Below the pieces are notes generated by a model. That model had not been told where the DNA came from and made no database searches. It was given only the letters and a program-made list of their open reading frames with translations. 64,000 nucleotides of DNA from Wuchereria bancrofti (lineage: Eukaryota; Nematoda; Chromadorea; Rhabditida; Onchocercidae), in the NCBI GenBank assembly GCA_005281725.1, contig SSBO01000009.1, positions 644,585 to 708,584 of the forward strand. The letters run 5' to 3'. Both the position numbers and the translations under genes were made by a program. How positions within the stretch are numbered: the stretch's first letter is position 1; the number at the start of each line of letters is the position of its first letter. Below, piece by piece: positions 21,761 through 35,500 of the stretch.

Positions 21761-24700
21761 ATGTCTTCGGACCAACAAAAAAAGGGAAGTTCGTTGGAAA
21801 AAAAATCTTCTGCTCCTAACTATTGCCATGGTGTCGCATCTCAAAGTGCTCGTTATGGTTATCGACGCTTCCAAAATGCTCCAAAGAAACAGCTCAAACT
21901 TCAGAAATCATTAGCTGTTACTAAAAATGATGAGATTCAAAGTGTGGAACATAGTTGTACTACTGTACCTATATCAAATGCAAATGTAGAAGAGAAAGGT
22001 AAGTAAAGAGAAAATTTTCACCCTTCATAAGTTGATTTAAATACATAAAGTTACATTGTTTTTGATTTGTTGTTTAAGACGTTGTGAAATAATTGAATAA
22101 ACAGTTGGCTAGTTTTGAAACTAATTAAATTATAATCCCAAACCATTTTGATAGTTTCACATGTTTCCTTTTATTTAATAGATTATTAAGTTTAACAGTT
22201 CTAATTATTGATATCATAACCGGTAAATGTAATGAATAATTCAATGGTTGACGCTTTTATGAATCACTTAATTCGATTGTCAATCTTTCAGTGATATTTA
22301 GGATTAATTACTTGTGCTGTAATAAATTTCTTCTCCGATATGTTTTCATCTGCAGGTTTGACAAAAAGAAGAAATAATGGTGCTGTTCCTACACTGTCCC
22401 TAAAGGTTTCAAAGAGAAAAGTCTGTAAATATTTTGCTACTGAAAATTCCTGCTATTTTGGAGAGTACTGCCGATTTTTACACATAAGAGATGAAAATAA
22501 CGATAACAATTTTGATTCTGTTCCATCACATATCAATTTAAAATCTACGAGAACTATAGTTCGACCAAATGTAACAGCAATAAGTAGGGACGATATTGGA
22601 AAAGAAGAACAATTGGATATTCGAAATTCTGAAATTAATTATTTTGGTCGAAGATTTCATGATGCAAAGTTTGCATATGATGGCAGTTCGTATTTTATTG
22701 AATTCGACTACAAAATAACAGATCCTGATTGGGTTTGTTTTCTGGAAATTTTCTTGAGATATTCCTATTTTGCAAGTAAATTTTTTACATGCATTATGCT
22801 ATCGTTTTATGCTTCATAAAATTTTCCATTGATTTTGAGCTGACAAGAATCTGACGAAATTTAATGTGTCCTTGTACAAAAAGTGAAAATTTTGTACAAG
22901 TTTCAAATTTTATGGCGAAAAAATTTTAGATTTTCGATGTAAAAACTATTGGACTGCGACTGAAAATTCCAGAACATTATCCATGTGAAATGATTATGGT
23001 AACTTTGAATCAGTCAACTTTACCTGTGCCACTTGTTTCGCACTTCAACAAAGAAGTTAAAAAATTCCTGGAGGTAACTGTTACTCAAGAATTATAATAA
23101 ATTCATAAGGAAATTGACTATGTTGATCAGGCGAAAATGAGGTAAAGACTAAGAAAAGAGATCGTTAGTTGACTATCCACTACAAACTTACATTTGAAGA
23201 TAGGTATGGATAGATTTACAGTGAAAAATTTTTTAAATTTGACTTATAAATAAATAGCAGCTATTCTACATGGTTTTAGATATTGACATAGTCCGAAGAG
23301 AACTGTCTAAAAGTTCAACTTAGTTTATATACTTCTACACTTTTCATTGACATATATATAAAATCTTACAGATTTGGTTAATTCGGGCAAAAAATATTCA
23401 AATTATTGGTTATGAATGTTGTTCAAAAGAAATTAAATTTGTCTTAATAATAGGAAAAGTTTATGGAAGCAAAGAAATGCGACACTTATGTCGGTATCGG
23501 CAAAATGTTTATTCGTTGGTTGGATCGTAATATTTTGAAATTTTTTGTCGAAGGTTTGCGAAAAACAAAAATGATTGTTGAAGCCGAAAAGGAAGGCATT
23601 AAGTTGCATCAAGCGAGTTTTTCAAATTTGAACAACCAAAAGGAAAATAATGATATCGAGGTATTATTGTTGAACTGTTTTGGCAAATTGTTCAATTGAT
23701 GTTGCATTCATATATTCGTTTGGATGTTAAACTCTTCTGTTGGCACTAAAATTCTGTTTTCAACTTTACCTGTGCTATTTGTTTTTTCCAGACCGATAAA
23801 ACCAAAGTAGAAGTTTGTGATAGTGCTGAAGTAATGCAGAGTCGAAACTACGGCGAAGCAAAAGTTGAGTCTTCATCCAAGATAGAAATTGCTATGGTAA
23901 GATCTAAAAATGATCTAAGACAAGAACTGTTACGATAAAATCTGAGATGCAAATGATAATGATAAAAAGTTTTCGACATTTCATATAGAGAGAGATATTT
24001 TATGTTCGCTTTGTGGCAAATGTATAATTTGTTAAAGACATGTACGTGATCAATTAATTAATAGTTTATTGGAGCATTGCTCTATCTTATTTCTAAGCTA
24101 TCTTCATGATATTTTTTTTATATTATTTGATTACTCTTTATATATATGTTTATTTTAACAGGAAGAAGTTATTAACTCTAAACAATCATCAAAAGGGAAA
24201 GCCATTCAAGCTCGTATTTTTTGGAATGATTTGAACGGAAATATTGCTACATTATCTATTATCACAATGGCTGTAAGCATCAAATGTGCAAAATGTGGTG
24301 CATTATCTTTCCTGATTTGCTCAGTGAAACAACTTTCTATATCACACTGCAAAAAGTAAGTTTTTGGCATTTGTTTGGATTATTAAAATTTGACTTACAG
24401 TACAGAGTTTTCTAAGATTTCATTTTAAACATGCATTTAACCGTTATTAATATTTGATTTAACAAAATTATCGAAATCAAAAACTATTATTTTGAAATGA
24501 GGTTTTTGTAGAAAAAAAGAATTTAGAAGTGTATTTCAGATGTTTAAATGGCTCATCAATTCACATTTCTCCTCAGCTTGTACATCAGAATTCAAATGTT
24601 ATTGCATTACTTGAACCAAAAGGTTGTATTCCAGTAGATTGTGTGCTACTTTCATCAAAACTATCTTATACCTGTTTACAATGCAGTAAGGAGGCTACAG

Positions 24701-26479
24701 TTGAGGTATTCCTTAGTTTCACATTAACATGTAGAAATATACAATGAAGTTATGGCAAGAGTTTTGATTATTGATAAGTGTGATAAAGGTTTTTTTTTTC
24801 TAATTATATTTTTACTTTATTTCGTTTTTTTGTGATTACGTTATGGATAGATTGGTTGAATGAATGGATTAGTAATTAAAGATGTGATGCTTTTTAATCT
24901 CATCTATACTTTATCAATGATAAGTTTGAAAATATTGATTTCATTTCTAAGTTTTGTATTAATCACTACGGTTATCAGTAGTGCCGACATAAAATATGGT
25001 GTGTGTTTCTCTAAACCTCGACATTACAACACTTTTTTTTTTTCAAATTAAAATGAAGCTGTTATGCCTTCTCGTAATTGTTAATTTGTTAAACTTATGA
25101 CATACTTGACATTATTCATTATCGCTGCTCTAACAGATTTATTCAATCATTTTGAATTTCGTAATGATTCAGTATTTGCTTTTTATTAGAATCAATTAAT
25201 GCTTATCATTGCTTTCAGAATCTTACATATGGAGTATCTAATAAAAGTTGGTGTTATGGCTGCCATAGTAAATGTGAATTTGAGATTAAAACTATTCGAT
25301 TTGTTGGTGATTTTAATGCGATTGAGAAAGAAGATAGCTCTGTACCAAAAAGCAAAGTAAGTCAACTTTATTCTTTTCTTCAACTATTTGATTTTCTTGA
25401 CCATATTAATTACATAATGATACAATCATAGTTATTACTAATGAAGACTTGAAGAATCTGCGATGCAACCACTTCTATAACTTATTTTTTGTTCGCTCTA
25501 TTCATTTGTGATTTGTTTATTAGGTTTATTTATCTTTCTTTCCAGTTATATTCTTCCTTTTTTTTCTAGCAAAAAAAGAAAAAAGTTGAGCGTTCAGTAA
25601 TGCTAGTTGAAGGTCAACCACTTCCCGAAAATGGAGCATGCAAACATTACAAGAAAAGCTATCGATGGTTCAGGTTTTCGTTTATCTTCATTATCTTTAA
25701 CTGAATAGTATTTTTCCTCATATGATTTTGAAATTTTTGTTTAAAATTTAAATTCCAAGCAGAAATTTGGATCCCAAACATATAGTTTTATAGATTTCCC
25801 TGTTGTGGAAAGCTTTATCCCTGTGATTTGTGCCATAACGATGCCGAAAAAGAACATGAGATGAAGCTGGCTAATCGAATGGTCTGTGGTTTTTGCAGTA
25901 AGGAACAGGTAATATTTTAAAGTTATTATTTCATTATAACAGAAAAGGTAAGAAAAAATGGAGATCTATTTTTCTGTTTTTTCCATTGATATCTTTATTA
26001 TAAGCTGCTATTTTCAAAAGTGCATTTTTTTTCTTTTCTTTTTTTTTTTTGAATCTCAAAGTTTTATCAATTATGATTAACATTTAGCCATTTCAAAAAG
26101 CCAAACCATGCATAAATTGCAATGAGAATGTTACTCGTGTAAAATCACATTTTTGGGAAGGTGGAAAAGGATGTCGAGATCAAGTCGTGATGTGCAGGTA
26201 TGGATTAAGCTTCGGATAAAATAAAGCAATAATTTAAGTAGTGAATAAAATTTTAAAAAAATTGTCGTTTAATTGATCATAATCGGTAGCTAAAATGTAG
26301 GAATTATTTTAATTTCTTTCAGAAACCAAATTCTATTTTCTGTCAGCAATATTTGATAAGGTTGAGTATAATATTTTTATAGAAATGATAGACGAAAGTA
26401 TGCAAATAGTTTGATGAAAACTGTCTCCAATAAACATGCTGCACAGTTGAAATTTAAAGGTGATAATAAGAAGAAGTGA
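21761..26479 (+). CDS. CCCH and CHY zinc-finger protein, uncharacterised
   Basis: Twelve exons: 21761-21998, 22356-22732, 22930-23073, 23454-23660, 23792-23896, 24162-24355, 24540-24705, 25219-25356, 25570-25673, 25794-25908, 26088-26197, 26383-26479; every phase fits and the product is 664 aa. A CCCH finger lies at 103-122 (C-x8-C-x5-C-x3-H, in KRKVCKYF...CYFGEYCRFLH). Residues about 185-260 (YKITDPDW..., IPEHYPCEMIMVTL) look RWD-like. The middle is Lys/Glu-rich, followed by CxxC pairs (IKCAKCG, TCLQCS, CYGCHSKC). Residues about 547-632 form a CHY zinc finger: CKHYKKSYRWFRFPCCGKLY, CDLCH, HE, ANRMVCGFCSKEQ, then KPCINCN and HFWEGGKGCRDQ. CHY domains bind several zinc ions. CCCH fingers usually bind RNA, so an RNA-related role is plausible, but this is inference. 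No RING follows the CHY domain, unlike RCHY1. Start ATG chosen just after two acceptor-like sequences. Confidence 0.85.
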
Positions 26480-27310
26480 TACTTTAGTATTTATTGTTGT
26501 ATTTATTGGCCATAAATATTGATAATGCAATTGTTTAAATAATTTCCAAAAAAAAAAAAAGAAAAATATTTTTGGCAAATGATTTGTATTCATAAATTGT
26601 TGTCTAAGACATATGGGTATTTCACTTTTGATTTTACTTTATTTGTGTATTATTGCTTGTTGCTTATCATTTGGTGTAATTCGTACAGTGTGAAATTTGT
26701 CTCTTCCTTGATAAGCTCACAGATATGACTAAAGAATTTTAGTCATATATTAAGTTAAACATAATTTAAGTTATCAATAGAATGTTCTTTTTAAATTGAT
26801 AGTATATTTCTTCTCCCTCTTTGACTTATGTTTTTGTTTTTTTTTTCTTCTCTCTCTTTCTCTCTCTCTATCCATATTCATTTATTTCATTTACATTTAC
26901 TGGTTTGTATAAATGCTCTAATCTCTAGAGTGCCTTATTTTTCTCTTCGAAGTGATCTTTCCGTATAAATCATTCTGGTTCATTCTGGTTGTGTTTCTAT
27001 GAAAATGAATAAAAATTATCAACTTTTTATAATCGCTAAAATGCTTTTTTGATAATTGTTTTCTTTCTTAGAACACCTAATTATGTGGTGCTTTAATGCA
27101 ATTTACAATAATTTAAAATCTAATTCAAAAATTAATACAATTTACAATAATTCAAAATCTTAATCTTTTATTATTTTCTTGAAGAACAATTTTTTCTTTT
27201 CATTAATGAATTGAAAGAAAAAAAAAAAAACAAAGATTCCAGCCTTTTTTCAAAATTTACATTTCTTATTCATAAATTTCCATACAAAACACTATTTTAA
27301 GGTTTCTATA
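26480..27310. other. Intergenic region
   Basis: AT-rich with CT microsatellite-like sequence near 26849-26875 (TCTCTCTTTCTCTC). It carries the 3' UTR of the CCCH-CHY gene and the promoter of the membrane-protein gene. Nothing else was recognised. Confidence 0.4.
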
Positions 27311-29310
27311 ATGTCTGATATTGGAAATGGTTCGACTGAAATGGATGCTACATATACATATCGTTATCACTTCTGTAAACATTTGACACCAGTACGTACC
27401 GGTATAGGTTTGCTAACAATTTTAGGTAATAATTTTGAAATGTATAAAAACAAAAGAATTATTCATTACCAGAATAGATTCGTTAATCGTATATTTTTCA
27501 TAAAAGTTGCTTTAATTTAACAACGATAATGTGTGTTTTAATTAAATTGATAACTATGCTGTAGGAAGTTCTTATTTTGATTACTTTTATAATCTTAAAC
27601 TAGAGATATTAGAGTATTAATACTTTTTAATTTAATTAGCCACTTATATTCTATGTACTTTTCACTTTTCAAAAGTTCAATTCCAAGAAGGTTGAATTTT
27701 TCACTTAATAACGTTTAAAAATATAAAAAAGGATATAAATTAATTGGCAGATGTATTATTTAAATCTATCAAGTTTTATTTGAATAATACTTCAAAAATT
27801 TATATATATTATTTAAATTCGATTAGGAATTTCTAGCTTAATGATTATCTTCTTGTTTTTTAAATTGTTGTTCGACTAGGTAAATCTGATATTACAAATC
27901 TTCCTAAATGATATGATAGTTGTTGATTGTATGAAGTAAGCATTAATCAGATTTGAATAAATAAACGAAGTATGACAACAATTCTATTATGCATTGATTC
28001 TTATCAACATTGTTTATCATTATCTGACTGAACATAATTTAATCTGAACTATTTAAATGTATTTATTATTACTGAAATGTTTTAGTATGAGGTGATAAGG
28101 TTGTTTATCATTTGGCTGTTTATCACTGAGATAAAATTGGAATTGATTGAGGGGTTAATAAAGCGTCATGTAATATAATAAATTTTGAGAATCATTTGAG
28201 TGGTTTGGTTAGCATCGATTAATTCAATTCTATCAATCAATTCATTTCCATTTGGAATATATTTGGCTTTCATTGGAGTTCCTTTATTTTTGCTCGAAGC
28301 AGGCTATATCATTCGACTTTGTTGCGGGTTGGATTTTTTTTTTTTTTTTCAAATGAATATTACTTTTCATTTATTTGTTTTTAATCGCTGTAAGAATTAT
28401 GTAAATCAAAAGTTTCTCTTTATTTTCTTACTTTAAATATTAATTCCTTAGAGAGTAATTTTTGTTTGTTTCATAGAAAAGGGAATATTTTTTATCAGTG
28501 GTAAGATTTTCAAATTATATTTGATAATTATATTTGATTATCATTTTCTGCAATAGATAGAATTGTTTATACATAGAGAATCATAAATTTATTATAAAAG
28601 ATTTTAAAAAGTAGAAGGAGTAATGTCAAAGAATAGTAATACTTAGACAATATTGAATTTTTATAGTGAGATTAAAATTAAACTTTTGTTTTTCCTTTCA
28701 GAGTTGAAGGTGTATGTTGTCGAGTATTTACACTGGTTTTGAATTTTGATGGTATTAAACGTGGATTGCTTTATTTATTCTTTGCTATTTTTTGTTTTTA
28801 TCCAAATTTGACAAAATCAACCATTGCTCCAGGTATTTATTTATTTATCTATTTCATTTAATTTCGTCATATTTGATATGAAAATTTGAAATAATGAATG
28901 ATTTTAACAATTTTATTTGTGTCAATAAAATAGTATTGAATATCAATTATGCTAAAAATTAGTTTATCCATTTCTTATCATTATTCTATGTGTTGTATAC
29001 ACTTTCACCGATAAAATTTATCAGTTTTAGTTTTTCTTTTTTTTTTTTGTTAGGAGATCAGTTTTCTTTTTCCATTTCAATTTTTTTCCTGTGTACATTT
29101 TTTTTTCTTTTTTTTTGAACAGTAGTAATTTTCATAGGAGCACAAGTAATAAGTAATAAATACTAAAGTATCCATTTTAGGTTACATTTTCCATTTTCAG
29201 GTATCTTTTTGATTTTAACAGCCATTTTGTACCTGTTAAAACCGATACAATTGAAGAAAATGGTAGTGGTACCTAATGAAAGCGAATCAACTGTACAATC
29301 AGTTCGATGA
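27311..29310 (+). CDS. Small four-helix membrane protein, TMEM72-like
   Basis: Four exons: 27311-27425, 28201-28327, 28702-28832, 29201-29310; in phase, 160 aa. After a short polar N-terminus, four hydrophobic segments follow: TGIGLLTILG joined to VVWLASINSIL, then FGIYLAFIGVPLFLLEAGYI, then GLLYLFFAIFCFYP, then PGIFLILTAILYLL, ending with a basic KPIQLKK and a polar tail. The E-A-x-Y in helix 2, the cysteine pair after it, and the FY-P...PG-xx-L-I-L-T spacing resemble TMEM72 and, more distantly, the Flower family. Function is unknown; probably an endomembrane or plasma membrane protein. The acceptor of exon 2 is ambiguous: ATTTGAG (exon from 28201) or TTGGTTAG (exon from 28213), both in frame. 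The first keeps helix 1 longer. Confidence 0.65.
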
Positions 29311-32300
29311 ATTAATTAATTGTATATGAAAATTTCAAGCATTTGTATATTCTAAACAATTCATTTATTTTCTTTTTTCTTATCTTTTTCATGCTATTTT
29401 CTTTTCTATCTTAAATTTTCCTTTTTTTTTTCTTTCATTTTAAAGCAATTGAGATTTTATATTCATTTCATTTAATCATTCCTTTATCTGTCTGTTTGTT
29501 TTTTTACTATCTCATTCAGATATCAATTAAAGAAGTAAATATTTTGAATGATTACTGAGTTTATCAATTTGTAAATATTAAAATGATTGAACTTTCAGAT
29601 ATTTTTCGATTAAGTAAACAAATATTAAATCAAATAATTTATTACAAACTATGTTAACATTTCTCATTTCTTTTTCATTTCATTTTTGTACACCTCAAAT
29701 ATTCATTGAAGACTTTATTGATAATATATAAAATGGATCTTTTCATAATGTCATTTTTATTAATTTCTCATTATCAATCTATTATTTTTTATTAGTTTCA
29801 TTTCCTAATATCTTTTTCTTATGTTATAATTGGAATTTTCTTTTATTGAAAAAAAAAAAAAAAAAATAAAATAAATCCATAACTCTGTGTTAAAAACAAA
29901 GCAATGCTTCATGCAAGTTGCAAAAACAAGAAAAAATTTTTTATAATATTTTGTTTAAAATGACCAATCAATATTGTAATATTTCATTTTGCTAAAATTT
30001 TCGAAACAAAAAAGAAGAAAAAAAGTAGTTTAAGAAATTTGCATTGGAATAAACAAAATATTTATGGATGCTTATTATATTTATATAGCGTTTAAAATAA
30101 ATAAATATTTTGGATGAATGTAAAGAGATATATATGTATGTTAAAATATTACAAAAATTAAAATTGTCCTTTTGATATCAATAAGTTTGTCTGTCTTTTT
30201 TTTCCTTTTTTAATGATAGTAAACTTTCTGTTTAATTAGAATAAAAAGAAATAATTAAACTTCAAACGAAATGGATTAGATTTATTCAATTATATATTAC
30301 GTGAAAAGTATGTACAAATATATTACGTGAAGTGAAAAGTATATTACAAATATATATTACGTGAAATGAAAAGTATATTACAAATATATATTACGTGAAA
30401 TGAAAAGTATATTACAAATATATATTACGTGAAAAATAAAGTGAAATTACATAAAGTATAGTTATAAATGATTTAGAAGTATAAGAAAAAGTTATTCAAA
30501 TAATTTGACACCTTACTTTGTCTATTTCTTTGATTTTTATTCTATGTAAAGCATGTTTGTGTGTATAGCAATAAAGAATAAACTATACTTTAAAAATAAT
30601 AAATATAAGAAATCAAAAATTTTGACAAAAAAAAAAAGATAAGTAAATAAATAATGAAATGGATAAGGAGAGAGAGAGAGGGACAGAGAAAGAAAGACTA
30701 TAATTTTGAAACAATCCAAAAGGAAAAGAGAAAGATTCAGAAAAAAAATTTAGAATAATTCCAGAGGGATTTTCCTTCTTTCTTTTTTATCTAGAAAATT
30801 CTTTAGATCAATAAAATAAGAACAATAAGAATGGATTTCCATTTGTGAATTTATAAGTGATAAGTTAATTTATAGAGAAATGTAATAATGAATTTAATTA
30901 TCTCAAAATATTACTCATTCATTCAATATTTAATTGCATTGTGACTAAGTTAATAAATGAGATTAACGAGAAATGAAATGAAGCACAATTAAAATAAATC
31001 TCAAAATCTAAGTTAAGTTCCAAATCTGAAAATCTAAGTTAAATTCTTTTTTTATTTAATTTGCTAAAGTTTGGTATTGATGTCAATTTATTTCATAATT
31101 GTTTGAAATTGCTACAAAAAGAAAAATTATTATAAGCTATAGTAACTTATTGTAGCATATATCTAAACAATCGTGTAAGCTAACTAAACTTTAATAATAT
31201 TTCATTTCAAAAATTTCATCACTTTTTACAGAAAGGAAAAAATTATTTGTTGGAAGATTTTCTGATCAATAAAATATTTTAACAACAGTTATAGCAATAA
31301 TTTGGCAAATATATTCTTGTTATTTGTAGCCAAATATTTAAATTTAAAATCAAATGCAGCAATTATTTTATATATGAATCACAAATGGGTCACATTCAAT
31401 GACTGTATATTATGGAATAAGATCAATCGGAGATTTGTATATCATTGAACAGGATCCGGTTTGTATATTACGGAACAGAGTCCGATTTATATATTATGGA
31501 ATAAAATATGGTTCACTGAAGTTTTGATATAAGTTTATTGAAATCATTACTTAATCATCTGTCTTCGTTGTTTTTTTACAAATCTTTTTATTTTCAAAAA
31601 TTTCAAAGTATATGATTGTCAATTACTACTTTGCAACAATCTACACTGAACTTTCACCCCATTCTTGTTAATAAAATGCTAATAGTTTTGTATTTTATTC
31701 TATTCATCGAATATTTCTATCCTACAATTTGTATTAAATTCATTCAATAGCTTTAATTTTTTTTTTAAATTAGATGTATTATTTCATATAATGAATTTTC
31801 ATATGACAGACAATTTTGAAGTGCTTTATTTTGATTTTGTTCCTTATTTTTTCTTTGATAGTTATAAAGTCTAAATGAATGAATGAAGGATTTAATGCAT
31901 TTAAAAAATGAACAAGTTATATATGAAAGATAAATGCTAGGAGTATTATTTCAGCTCAAAATGGAAAACACATATTTTAGCGGCTCTTTCAAATAATTTG
32001 TTTGCCAAATTTGCTAATATCAATTAAATGATCTATGAGAACATTTCACGATAAGTTAAAAGATAATGTGATGTAAAATTGAATTAATTTATACAAGAAT
32101 AATGAACCTGTTGGATTTGCTTTAAAAGTTTCACAAGTTACTGAAGTGGTTTATTACTTGACTTATAACAGTCAATGGAAAATAAAAGCATTAATAAATA
32201 ATAAATTCTCTAAATAAATTATTCTTAATAGCTTCGAAAATAATTGTTTTTGCTAAATTCGAAGAAAAAGTTGCTAAGAAATCCCGAATATATCTACAAA

Positions 32301-32467
32301 TAATTCTTTCGCGACATTTCTCTTCTGAGGCTTTTAAATTCTTGAAATAGTTTCAACGAAAATATTTAAAAAAAAATCCTAAAACATATATTAAACAAAT
32401 TTATATTTTACAAATATCTACAAACAATAAGAATTTCCATTATTAATAATCGGATTTATTACTTTTA
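29311..32467. other. AT-rich intergenic region with short tandem repeats
   Basis: About 3.2 kb between convergent genes (TMEM72-like on plus, SDHAF3 on minus). It holds a 34-bp tandem array (listed separately) and a weaker 26-32-bp repeat at about 31408-31510 (units beginning TATATTA and containing GGAxxA...ATCCGGT). A purine-rich GAGAGA run lies at about 30665-30700. No exon was recognised. Confidence 0.45.
30290..30440. repeat. 34-bp tandem repeat
   Basis: The sequence ATTACGTGAAATGAAAAGTA followed by TATTACAAATATAT recurs at 34-base spacing about four times, with TTACGTGA as the invariant core. The first copy is shortened. No coding potential. Confidence 0.75.
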
Positions 32468-33837
32468 TCATTTTGTGGGCTTTTCTGCTTCCAATTTTAA
32501 ATTATACAACTGCCAGAGTTGATCCTCCTGTAAACTATCCAACAATGTGGAATTCAAATTGACGCCTAAAATTCCTTTCGCAATTCCACGACTAGATAGC
32601 TGTTTAGATAAAACTGTTGAGTATTCCTAAATGATAGAAACATTATCAATATTCATTTTTGTAATTTCATCATAAAGCAATATTTGAAAACATTCATAGC
32701 ATTAAAAAAAAAAATCAATCATTTGAATTTTCAATGTTATTTTGATAATTGATAAATGTTAACAAACAAATAAAATCTATCAAATTCAGTTCATTTTTCT
32801 ACTTCATTGATGCGTTAAAATTTTGACAAGCAAAAGATCTCATCATGGATTTGAAATACTAATAGATGGAAAAGAACAATTATCAAAATAACATTGAAAT
32901 AACATTATAAAATTGATTTATCGGATAAACAAATGAATGTTTAATAAAATGTGTTAATCATTTCATATAAAAATTCTCACCCTCCATTCTTTCAAGAATA
33001 CAACAGCTTGTTCAGGTGAAACATTTTTATGCTTTCGAAATTCATTTTTTATATATTGATCACCGATTATGCGCATTTCTTTCGGCAAACCATAATGCAA
33101 TCTTAAAATAAAATGATTAAGTTTTTGTCACTGAAAATGATAAAATTACTTTTACAAAATTTCAAGTTATGAAGGCAGAAAGCAAAAGCTGAATATTATA
33201 TTCAGTTGATGGAGACAAAGCTTGTTAATAACGTATTTCTATGTGTATGTGTGTAATTTATAAAACTAAAATATAAATACAATGATTGATAATAAAAGAA
33301 AACAAAAATAAAACATAAGTGAAATCAAACATGTGTATTAAATAATTCCAAGAAATGGAAAACCAAGAATTAAAATTTATGTCTACTTAACATCTCGGTA
33401 AAGATGTTCCAAGCATTTTAAGTGAAACTTCGATTGTATATCACAGCTAAATGAAATAATCATTACCCTAGATTATATCCATCGCTATTAAAATATAAAA
33501 ATGAAACATCTGAGAAAATCATTAGTAATAAACTTAAAGTGAAAATTACAAAAAAAAAAAGAGATCTGTAATAGTGTAGATAAATTAAAAGAGAAATAGC
33601 GTATTCAAGTTTGTAGTTACCCTAACATTCAAAACATACCAAACTAAATAATTATTATAGTAAAAAAAAATTCTTCATACTATCACATATAAATTTTTCA
33701 TACTTTTATAGAAATTTCATATACATACAAATTAAAGCAACATACCTTAGAATACGTTTGTATAATACAAGAGGAAAACGTTCCACATTTACTAACACTT
33801 TTGTCGTCTTCAATGCTGCATCTTTTAATTTTGACAT
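32468..33837 (-). CDS. SDHAF3: Succinate dehydrogenase assembly factor 3 (SDHAF3/ACN9)
   Basis: Three exons: 33837-33746, 33101-32981, 32626-32468; in phase, 123 aa, the usual size for the family. It starts MSKLKDAALK, followed by the LYR-type motif FPLVLYKRILRLH (about 21-33), here LYK instead of LYR. Then come LPKEMRIIGDQYIKNEFRKH and VSPEQAVVFLKEWR, matching the family's 'D.YVr.EFr.hK...eq...FL.eW'. The C-terminus, LQEDQLWQLYNLKLEAEKP, also matches. SDHAF3 is a mitochondrial matrix chaperone that helps insert the Fe-S subunit SDHB into complex II. The basic, hydroxylated N-terminus could be a short targeting signal. A minus-strand AATAAA (32460-32455) lies only a few bases after the stop, so the 3' UTR is very short. 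Confidence 0.85.
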
Positions 33838-35500
33838 CTAATAGAAAAGTTTTAATCATTCGATGTTGCAGACAATTTTAGAATGGAAAAATGGATTAAA
33901 AAAAGAGTTCGTTGATGAAAATATAAGCTTCTCTTCTCCACCAAAAATCAATCTCTAATTTATTTTTGTGATTAGATTAAACTAACATTCAGCTATATCA
34001 ATAATGGATCATTTTTTAATAATAAAGATTAATAGTAATGCACTCTCCAATGATGATTAATCATCGAAACAAACTGTTCTCTGAAATAAGATTGAACATT
34101 ACTATAACAAATAATTATTTACTATATTTTAGTGAATGAATAGCAACAACAGATCAAAGAATCGCCAACTATTAAATAAATGAATTAGAGTAAGAAAGAA
34201 AATCATATCATTTCTATATTCATACCCGTTCAACATTTTAAAGCGCTCTTTTGTGAGAAGATGTACAATCTTCCTATTATAGGCGTTTTTTACGTGTATA
34301 ATCAAAAAAAAAAAAAATTTCATCTAATTAAATCTTTATTCACATCAAAAACAAATCATAATACTTCCCTTTCTCCTTCACTGAAAATCAAAACAAAAAT
34401 TGATTATTAAGTTGATATAGAACAATTAGTAAAACAAGATAAGCTTCAGAGGAATGAAAATTTGATGAATTTTGATAGAGATGGTTTAATTAACAATGTT
34501 GACCATTAATGCTCTGAAATGCTTATTGTAAGATTATGTTAAATCTATCGTTAAACTGTAATCTATTCGTGCAACTCATCATTTTTAGCTGCTCTGAGTC
34601 TTTGAAAATATTTCATCTTATTTTAACCACTGGCAAAGCTAAATAGGGTAAACGTCTTCACCATACACATTTAAGGAAATGGACAAAATTAAAAGACTAG
34701 AGGGGAAGAAAAGAATTTGAGAAAAGAAATTGCAAATACTAGTAAGACTCAGATGAAACAATAATACAATTGCTAGATTACACCCAAAGAAGAGGATCAA
34801 GTAGAAAATGCTCAGGACAATTAATTCAACGCTTCAAAGGTCTAAAAACCCACAAATTATAGACTCGAAATTATCAAATGTCTAATAAGCATTGTTTTCC
34901 ACTGTCAACTTATCATTTCTCGTTTTTGTTATAGAATTTATATTTTGCAACAAGAACTTTCCCTGCCAATAAAAGAACATTTTGGGTGAAGGATAATTAC
35001 ATAGCAAAATACCGTATTGTTGAGCAAATATTTTTCACTACCGTTTAAATATTAGATATCCTTATTTTCCTATATCACATTATTTTCAGATTAAAATCAT
35101 CATTCCCAAATTTCCAGACTTTCAGACTATACAACGAAATGTACACTCACAAATTCGATTTCTTAAATTCAACTAGCTAAATATTCTCAACAACCATTCT
35201 TACCCTCTAAAATGTAGACAACAGCAAATCCTGAACAGAAAATATTACTCCCGAGGTATGTTAGAAAGTACACAAGAAATGTTGAGAACAATTGCTTTCA
35301 AAAGATACCATGAATGAAATATGTATTCAATTAAAAAGACAAAAAAAAGAGACAGATATGATTAAAAGACAAACTGTTTTACAAACAATAAAAACTGAAA
35401 CAAAGAATTTCACCTCTTTACAACTCTTTACAATAAAATTAAATAATCTAAGAAATCACAATCCTTCTGAAAACCTCAGTGTGGCGAGTATCTTTTCACT
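33838..35500. other. Intergenic region between SDHAF3 and PHF14
   Basis: This holds the promoter side of SDHAF3 and the 3' flank of PHF14, both minus strand. Short ORFs at 34129-34323 and 35292-35504 have no homology or splice support. Nothing else was recognised. Confidence 0.4.
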
